NCBI RefSeq assembly: GCF_910594005.1
Contig: NC_057825.1
Location: forward strand, 48,205,037 to 48,269,036
Direction of reading: 5' to 3'
DNA: 64,000 bases
Source: Cervus elaphus
Lineage: Eukaryota > Chordata > Mammalia > Artiodactyla > Cervidae
A program made the position numbers and the translations under genes. Positions 57,081 through 64,000 of this stretch are shown in pieces (within the stretch, counting starts at the first letter, position 1; every line of letters begins with the position of its first letter). Under the pieces are notes generated by a model, which saw nothing but the letters and a program-made list of their open reading frames with translations, did no database searches and had not been told where the DNA came from.

Positions 57081-58012
57081 GATTGTAGACTAGGTAAAAG
57101 AGCATTCTAGGTAGTAGGAATAGCCAGTGGAAAAATATGGAGATAAGAAGAGTGAGGTGTTTTTGGAATTGGAGAATAATGTTATAGAGAGAAAGATTAA
57201 GTTCAAGGCATTCAGGAAGTGAGTGGAAGAGACAAAATAATTGTTCTACTTGAGATGACTCTTTTATGCAATATTCAAAGTTGGCTTATCCACCATGGCT
57301 ATCAACACTTTATCGATACTAGTTCATGTTCCCAGGAAGATTTCCAAAGTGATTTCTTGAACAAGCTATCTGAGTGCTGTAGGGGCCTTATTCAGATCAT
57401 TTCTTAGCCAGTGACACACCGTTCATGCAGAAAGCAGCCTCATTGATCCACAGTGCAGATATCAAATGGAGAGTGAGCTCAAATATTTGTTCACAATTCC
57501 TAGCTGCCTTTGGACTCTTCATGAAAACTCTTTTTTTTTTTTTTCTCATGAAAAAAAAATCTCTTCATTTTCCCTCTGTTTTTATTATTGTATACCCCAT
57601 TATATTCCTGATTTCTAGGCATAGACATTACTCTGGCTTTCAGCTTTCAGTACCTGCCTAATTAACTGAATTTCTATTTTTCCTGCCTGTGGCCTTTATA
57701 TAGCCAGTCTAGAAGACATAGCATACTATTATTTGGTTTAGAATTCTTTCATCTTGTTTCAAACACAAATTTGTATAATTTTACATGTTTTAAAGCCAGT
57801 TACTCAAGTATACTTTCTCTATGAACATCACCCTACATGCAGTCCAATGTTCCATTTCTGATATAAGCATCTCTTTTTATTTTTCTCCATTTTTCTTAAG
57901 CCACAAAATGCGCTTTATATGCTTCTTATGTATCTGATAGAGTGGAGTAGCAAAAAGAAAAATTAGAAAGCACTGCTTATACATAAATAAAAGCAAATAT
58001 TTGGTTGTAGCT
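57081..58012. other. Unassigned sequence
   Basis: T-run at 57531-57543 opposite an A-run at 57550-57558 makes a small hairpin-like patch. Nothing else supported. Confidence 0.4.
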
Positions 58013-58232
58013 TTGAATTCCCCTGGTGTCTCCGGATTTAAGCATCTGCCTGCAATGCAGGAGACACATGAGACCTGGATTTGATCCCTGGGTCAGGAAA
58101 ATCCCCTGGAGGAGGAAATAGCAACGCACTCCTGTATTTTTCCAAGAAAACTCTATAGACAGAGGAGCCAGGTATGTTACAGTTTGTGGGATCACAAAGA
58201 GTCAGACACGACAGAGCACACACATACACACA
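58013..58232 (+). mobile_element. Bov-tA SINE with (CA)n tail
   Basis: 'gaattcccctggtgtctcc' to 'gtcagacacgacagagcac', then 'acacatacacacacacacat' to about 58248. Confidence 0.92.
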
Positions 58233-58787
58233 CACACATACACACAAATTGTTTACAGGAAAAAGTAGTAAATGGTAATGAAAAAAAATAATCTTACAAA
58301 TTAAAAGACATGGAAGATGACAATTGGCTTTAGAAATTTACTTAATCGCCAAACATTTAAAATATCTAAATGACTATTTCAATGCAGTTTGTGGTAATGA
58401 AGCCACTGTTCTAATGTACTTCAGTTTACTTATGGCAGTTAATTTAAGGTAGATGTCAAGTCACTGCAACCAATATTTACTTACTCAGTTCAGCTAATAA
58501 AGGTTAGTCCTACTATGTACTGGGTTCAGGGATATAGCAAGAAAAACAAATCTTATCTACACAGATTTTTCAGAAAGCAGTCAAAAAACAAGCTAGTAAA
58601 TATAATTATTATAGACTGATGTTACACTAAGTACTCCGCTAAAATGAAGAATGATAAAATTAACTACAACTGGTAGACATCTCTTTAAGTTGAAGGGTCA
58701 AAGACTTGAAGGATAAAACTAGTCCAGCTATTCAGAGTTGGAAAAAAATAATTTGTACTTGTTTTCTCTTGCTGCTTAATATATTAG

Positions 58788-59022
58788 CACTTGGTGGTGG
58801 TGGTGGTTTGGTTACTAAGTGGTGTTTGACTATTGTGACCCACAAGTCTCCTCTGTCCATGGGATTTCCCAGGCAATCACACTGGAGAGGGCTGTCCTTC
58901 TCCAGGGGATCTTCCCTACACAAGAATAGAACCCACATCTCCACCAAACCCCTGTCTCCGTCATACTCATGTGTCCTTCACTGCAGGTGGATTCTTTACC
59001 ACTGAAACACCAGGGAAGCCCA
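58788..59022 (-). mobile_element. Bov-tA SINE, reverse
   Basis: (GGT)n at 58795-58809, then 'ctcctctgtccatgggatttcc' and 'aaacaccagggaagccca'. An extra 20-30 bases near the tRNA head. Confidence 0.9.
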
Positions 59023-59027
59023 ACTTA

Positions 59028-60240
59028 GTGGCTTAAAAAATGCATCCATATATTAGCTCACAGTTCTGTTGGTTAAATGTCTAGCAGGCTCAACTGGGTT
59101 CTTGTTTTGTCAGAAATTTTCACTTTCACCTCAGGTTCAAAGGATTTGTTAACAAAATAAGCCACTCTTTATGCACAAATAAATAATATAAATATTTATT
59201 AGAGAACTATCTATCTTATTTTCAACACACTAACATTAACAGAAAAGAAAAATAGAAAGAGCAGAGAATACATCACCAAATTGGGTTTTGACTAACATCC
59301 AGACTTAAACAGTGCTGGGAAGTCCCATGTCACAGCACATCTGAAGTCCCAACTGAGAAAGGGTCCCAGGCAGCATGTCCACCCCATGGGTGAGACCAAA
59401 GATTGCAGGTCAGGGTTCCTGTTTATAATCCCAAGACAGAAGGAAACTGATATCATCATCAATCTATGACCAAATTGCAGCTTTGGTTTCATGTTAATGC
59501 TGTTTGTTTTGTTGTGTAAAACTTGGAATGTAACTAAGCCTGGGGCTTGCTTGGTTGGCCCGGCCCCCTCCAGGGTCTCAACAATCTCAAGATTTCTCCC
59601 CCATTTTATCTATGGTACTACAAGTCTTGCAATGACAGCAGTCACTCCAAGTCAGAGCAGTGTCCAGGCAATTTAGAAGCAAGGTCAGAGGCCTGCTTTG
59701 CTTTGTCTCTGAAGCCTAAATAAGACTATTCATTTAATTTCCCTAACAGTTCTCTGCTTAAGTATGACAAGTTCTAGATTAAGGGTTGGCTGCCTGGGCT
59801 TTTATCTGGAGACATCGGAAAGAATCTGCTTTTCAAGTAACATTTAAGTTATTGACAGAATCCAGTTCTTTATGGCTATAGGTTTGAGGTTCCCAGTTTC
59901 TTGCTGGAGCAGCCATCAGTCAACCATTCTCAGCTTCTAGCCACCTGAATTCCTTCTCACGTGACCCCACCTATCTCATTTCATCAATAGGCACTGAATC
60001 CTTCTAATGCTTCAAATATCTTTGATTTCTTCTGCTTTACTTTCCCCCCGCTATTCAGAGCAACTTCTCTGCTTTTATAAGCTCATGTGAGTAGATGAGG
60101 CAAAACTGGATAATCTCTATTTTTAAAGCACAACTTTGACCTATAGCATAACACAATCATGGGAGCAACATATAATCACATTCATGGTCTTTGTGGATTT
60201 AAAGCCTTGAAATTTTGGGGGACATTTTTAGAATTGTACC
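59028..60240 (-). mobile_element. Old LTR/MaLR-like element, reverse, split by a solo LTR
   Basis: 'agtggcttaaaaaatgc' and 'ttagctcacagttctgttgg' (59028-59102) continue beyond the inserted LTR with 'ctgcttaagtatgacaag' and end 'ggataatctctatttttaaag', 'catgggagcaac' and 'gggggacatttttagaattg'. The family is uncertain; text order matches a common old mammalian element in reverse. Confidence 0.55.
59103..59748. mobile_element. Solo LTR, 646 bases, 5-base target duplication
   Basis: Begins TGTTTTGTCAG and ends CCCTAACA (TG...CA termini). 'gttct' flanks at 59098-59102 and 59749-59753; removing the LTR plus one copy restores a continuous older repeat ('ctgggttctctgcttaag'). Orientation not settled: an AATAAA lies on the minus strand near 59202. 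No internal region, so recombination to a solo LTR is implied. Family not named; a 5-base duplication fits class II or III better than class I. Confidence 0.8.
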
Positions 60241-61140
60241 TTCTATAGGATTTTAAAGACTAATGTATACACCTAAGAGCTTAGTTTAGTTTGCTGCTAT
60301 CTTTGCTTACTTCTGTCTGTTGCAATTCTGAAGGACCACTGTATGCTTCTGAAGTCATTATATCAAAAAGGAAGGCATGGGGAAACATTTAGGAGAGAAA
60401 GGAGGTGCTGATAATGACAAAGTCTAGGAATTTGTAGAGCAGGTTGATTGAAGGTCCTAAATACAATGTTGATGAATGAGTTATGAGTCAGCACTTATGG
60501 GATCACATCTATGCTATCTCACAAAATTCTGATCTGGTTTCATTTTATTCCAGCTTGCCAGCATAACAGGGCTCAAGTCCATTGGCAAAATTATTAAATT
60601 CTCCTCCAAGAAAAGCAAAAAGGAATTTGGCACTGTAGATGTTACACTGAATCTGCTATTAAATCTACTGTTTGTTATTGTACAATGTGTAAAATTGAAG
60701 AAAAAGTTTGGTCCTGAAGAAGAAATTTAAAGCTCCTGGGTGGTCAAGCAGTGACTCTTTCTTGTAAGAAACATGAAAAACCAAATTTTCAACACATTGT
60801 ACTTTGGATAAGTTGTCTACTTGCCTACTTTCTTAGCTCTAGTAGAGAATTATATCTGTTTCATAAGTCCAATATCTAACCCATAAGACAGTTTAATATA
60901 TGTGCATATGACTTGCATTATGCCTGACAAATAGCTTCTACTCAAAATCCTAAGTCCTTTATTATTTTCCCTTCTTTGAGCCCAAAACCTTCTTAACTAT
61001 AGCGAAGTAGAAAGGAACCTATGTTCCTTGTCTGTATTTCTAAGACAATCTATGATTTTACTGTTAACATTTATTTAAAGGTATGGATTCACATTTACAG
61101 ATTGCATAATATCTTGTTGTGCTGGGTTTTCTAATTAAAG
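60241..61140. other. Unassigned; contains a splice-acceptor-like frame
   Basis: 60535-60552 'ggtttcattttattccag' looks like a 3' splice site and is followed by about 58 open codons to a TAA at 60728-60730. I could not recognise the product, and no partner exon is seen. Confidence 0.3.
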
Positions 61141-61326
61141 TGTTAGGTAGTTAGAATAGGAAACAGGAGTCCAGAATGGTGGTGGCTAAAAGATAAGGAA
61201 GGAAAAAGCCTGCAAAAATAGAACAAAGGAAGGTCCGAGGACCTGAGTGAGGACCTCAGGTAGAACAAACAGCACTCCTGGCTAGCCCAATTTACATAGG
61301 GCAGGCCCAGGGGGGAGGAAAAGACA

Positions 61327-61334
61327 TATAAAAA
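61327..61334 (+). promoter_or_regulatory. LTR TATA box
   Basis: 'tataaaaa' 187 bases into the LTR and 153 bases before the poly(A) signal, the usual U3 placement. Confidence 0.7.
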
Positions 61335-61355
61335 GAGGAGCCAAAGGGCTGGGGG

Positions 61356-61356
<1 letters not shown>

Positions 61357-61393
<37 letters not shown>
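61357..61393 (+). repeat. (CT)n tract in the LTR
   Basis: About 18 CT units just after the TATA box, i.e. around the expected transcription start. The minus frame with repeated RE residues is its translation. Confidence 0.92.
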
Positions 61394-61395
<2 letters not shown>

Positions 61396-61479
61396 CCGCG
61401 CGCTAGGGTGCTCTTCTCTTCACGTCTTTGGGTCAACATGCCCTCATGCCTCAAAGACGGATTTTCCTGCTATTATCTA

Positions 61480-61485
61480 AATAAA
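61480..61485 (+). terminator. LTR poly(A) signal AATAAA
   Basis: AATAAA followed by A/T-rich and then GT-containing sequence; fits the R-U5 boundary of the LTR. Confidence 0.7.
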
Positions 61486-61488
61486 ATA

Positions 61489-61600
61489 GAGCTGTAACAT
61501 GGAGCTCTAACCCTGATTTGTCTAAGAGCTATAACAAGGTCTGTTCCAGACCTGAGAGCTATAACATGGTCTGTCTAAGACCCGAGAGCTGTGATGCACC
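61489..61600 (+). repeat. About 30-base tandem repeats in LTR R/U5
   Basis: 'gagct' anchors at 61489, 61526, 61556 and 61586 (spacing 37, 30, 30). The two central units share 'gagctataaca..ggtctgt'. Confidence 0.85.
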
Positions 61601-61678
61601 GAGGGCTTTAACGTCCGTCACTCCAAATCTTTGTTGTGACGAGACAGAACTGAGGAGCATGCACTCGCCTGACAAAAG

Positions 61679-62937
61679 TATTTGGGATTGGAGTTTATAA
61701 CTTATCACATGGTCATTTAAATACCTCCAATGTTAAAAAAAAAAAAAAGCAAAAACAAAAAAATCTGTGGGAAAAACTCACAAAATTGGTTGTCTCAGGG
61801 CTGAGTGGCAGCTAGAGTGACTCTGCATGTAGACTACAATAGAAAATGGGAAAAAACAGGTAGTACATTGGTTTTCTGAGCCTAATGCTCAGATATCGGA
61901 CATGTTTAATTATTTTTCACATGAAGCATCACTGTGTTCAGTTTCTCCCTTGAATTCAAGCTGGAAGTGATATTTCCCACAAGCATACAGATCATATGAC
62001 TTTCCCATCACTGCAACTATGCAGAGAACCATGATAGCTGGTCAGAGAAACCAAAACTTCAGTGAAGGAACTCCAATCCTTCTCAGCATGTCACAAAGAG
62101 GACCACCAACACAGAAGGTTGCTTTTAGCCAATATTAACCATATTCACATGAAATAGATGATTCATGAAAGCTAATGTTAATACACAACATTAAAATATC
62201 TTATTTATATTTATTTTCATCAAATACGTTTATTACCCTTAACACTCTTATTTTTTCTCTTAAGTGAGGAGAGCCCATATCAGTTTTTAGAACTGGGAAA
62301 CTGCCTGGACTGAGAGTGAAGACAGAAAAAAACTATATTTGAGGATTTAAATATCTATTATTGTGATATTCTAAAGCAAAATTTCAAGTAGTCCCATATT
62401 TCTCTGAGGTCCCTCTATCGCTGGATTCCAGAAGAATAGAAAGAATCAGTATGAGATTTGCTCCTTGGCCCATAACACATTTAGGAAAATGCTATGATAG
62501 ATCTACATAGTACACAAATTACTACTTATGTCCCCTTTTCTCAGAAGTAGCTTATGGACTCTTCATGATCTACCCTCCAGTTCAGGAAAATCTTCAGTAA
62601 CTTTTGAAGGAATAAGTACAAGAACAAGGAGAAGAATAAATGTGACCACCAGACACTTGTGGACGAAGGAAATGAGGAAAAAGGAGCTATCGTGAAGAAG
62701 TTAAATTGCCAAGGTAGCATTCTGTCAAAAGTTCTTGGCTGATTTTCTTGTGAAAAAATCCACAATCATGGTCCCATAGCTAGTTGAGCATCCATTTAGT
62801 CTATCTTTTTATCCAAAAGACTGTGGAAGGTCATGATACTATACAGAATGAAGGAAAAATGGAGGGAAGAATTAATTTAGAATGATTGAGCCCCCACTTT
62901 GCTGTGATTCATATATATGATAAATATCTGTGACATG
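61679..62937. other. Unassigned stretch
   Basis: A-run near 61736-61748. No gene or confident repeat. Confidence 0.4.
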
Positions 62938-63147
62938 TGCGCTCAATAGTGCCTGACTCTTTGCGACCCTGTGGACTGTAGTTTGCCATTCTCCTCTGGC
63001 CATTGGATTCTCCAGGCAAGAGTACTGGAGTGGGTTGTCATTTTCTCCTTCAGGGGATCTTCCTGACCTCGAGGTCGAATCCTCATCTTTTGCATCTCCT
63101 TGCATTGGCAGGTGGGTTCTTTTATGACCCAGTTACCTGGGAAGCCA
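62938..63147 (-). mobile_element. Bov-tA SINE, reverse
   Basis: 'gcgctcaatagtgcctgactc' to 'gttacctgggaagcc'; complete. The minus frame over it is SINE translation. Confidence 0.93.
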
Positions 63148-64000
63148 ATAAATACCTATTGAGGTCCTAATATTAGCTCAGGAGGGGAACAAATATTTCC
63201 AGTAATCACATGTAATGACAGGAAATGACTTTTTGGTCGATTTCTAGGAGTAATCTAAATCTAGGGGTAAAAAGAGAAATCACATTTTCTGAAAACATGG
63301 CTTACCATTTTCTGAAAAAATGGCATTTTTCCTGTGTGAAATGGGCACATTAGCTGGAAAGAACTGAAAGAGTCCTTAGGCCATCCTTCCTAAGACCATG
63401 CACTCTGAGATCAGAGAGACAGTCATCTCCCCCAATTCCTCAACAACACACATCACTACTGACACAAACCTATGCACCTTTCTTTCTTTTAGGCCAGAAT
63501 TGGGCAGCTGAGGTCCCTTGCAGGTTTGGGGATCAATGGACACAGGCTGCGCAGTATGCATATGACCATTGCCATGACTCTTCTGAGTTATAGCCTGCAA
63601 TTTAGCATTAGTTTTTTTCTCATAGCAATTAATAATGATAAAGTCTAGATCAGCCTTTGAACTACCTGTAAGTAAGAGAGAAGATTCTTGTCATTATTCT
63701 TTCCATGGTTGAGTTATTGAAAGAAGAAAGCAGGTCACTCCTCCGCCTCCACCAAATTAGATGGAATTGATTAGGGTTGCCTGTGCTGCAGTTAAACTGG
63801 AGTTGCATGGCTAATCATAAATAAACTCATATATAACACAGCCAATAAAATAAGCATTAACTGAAGGTTTAAAGAGTCCCAGGAAAGTTGTTTTGCTTTT
63901 GTTTTTTAATTTAGCAAATGGTTAACAGTCCCCAAATTCATCCTCTCTAATATCTCACAAAAATACCATCTAAAACTCATAATGATAAGAAAATAGAAAG
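63148..64000. other. Unassigned window end
   Basis: 63480-63600 has a pyrimidine-rich run then 'ag|gccagaattgg' resembling a splice acceptor, with overlapping short frames and no known domain. Nothing supported. Confidence 0.35.

Larger units (their letters stand above)
61141..61674 (+). mobile_element. Solo LTR of a class I-like ERV, 534 bases
   Basis: Starts TGTTAGGTAG, ends GCCTGACA, flanked by 'aaag' at 61137-61140 and 61675-61678. A 4-base duplication is typical of class I. It carries, in order, a TATA box, a CT tract, a poly(A) signal and 30-base repeats, i.e. U3-R-U5 in plus orientation. No gag-pol-env follows. Little decay of control elements suggests a fairly young ruminant insertion. 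Confidence 0.88.

Noticed and set aside
61143..61454. 103-codon minus frame with an RE-repeat
   Set aside because: It is the translation of the LTR's CT tract in reverse.

Overview
The window is nuclear DNA from a ruminant, most likely a bovid. The diagnostic signs are many BovB (RTE-type) LINE pieces, about twenty tRNA-Glu-headed Bov-tA/ART2A SINEs, cetartiodactyl CHR-type SINEs and young ruminant L1 3' ends. These sit on an older mammalian layer of L1M, L2, MIR, MaLR LTRs and DNA-transposon MITEs. Base composition is AT-rich, there is no CpG island, and no conventional multi-exon host gene could be supported. The window looks like intergenic or deep intronic DNA. Repeat identities and boundaries come from reading the sequence against remembered consensus, not from a search, so edges are usually good to about 5-30 bases.

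Layout. 1-4020: an old minus-strand L1 ORF2, broken by three Bov-tA SINEs, a CHR SINE and a 5S rRNA retropseudogene that itself landed inside a SINE. 4739-13020: a decayed minus-strand class I endogenous retrovirus (ERV1). LTR-like ends lie at 4739-5190 and at 9535-9775 plus 12886-13020, with collinear remnants of protease, reverse transcriptase, RNase H and integrase between them. It was later entered by a MITE, a BovB, an RPS21 processed retrocopy with an intact 83-codon frame, and (within the right LTR) an L1 that carries a Bov-tA and a twin-primed, inverted BovB. 13285-16640: an old L1 holding a second twin-primed young L1 plus a Bov-tA. 17428-22120: a MaLR LTR split by a CHR-like SINE, three BovB pieces and an ART2A dimeric SINE. 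24537-27996: a BovB with a second BovB inserted into it in the opposite orientation. 28417-33665: a hAT-like MITE split by Bov-tA, Bov-tAs, a 0.9-kb L1 3' end and a BovB end. 33666-43490: mostly old or unassignable AT-rich DNA with L1M fragments and four SINEs. 43490-45462: an L2 split by a MaLR LTR, then a BovB. 45463-58000: sparse old repeats (MIR, L1M, L1 3' end, MLT1) and SINEs. 58013-64000: SINEs and two well-bounded solo LTRs. One (59103-59748) has a 5-base target duplication inside an older LTR; the other (61141-61674) has a 4-base duplication, a TATA box, a poly(A) signal, a CT tract and 30-base tandem repeats.

How the parts relate. The window is a stratigraphic record rather than a set of cooperating genes. 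Target-site duplications and who-interrupts-whom give a relative order of insertions. The only frame with a plausible chance of making a host-like protein is the RPS21 retrocopy at 6899-7150 (minus). The other long frames are LINE or SINE translations or chance frames.
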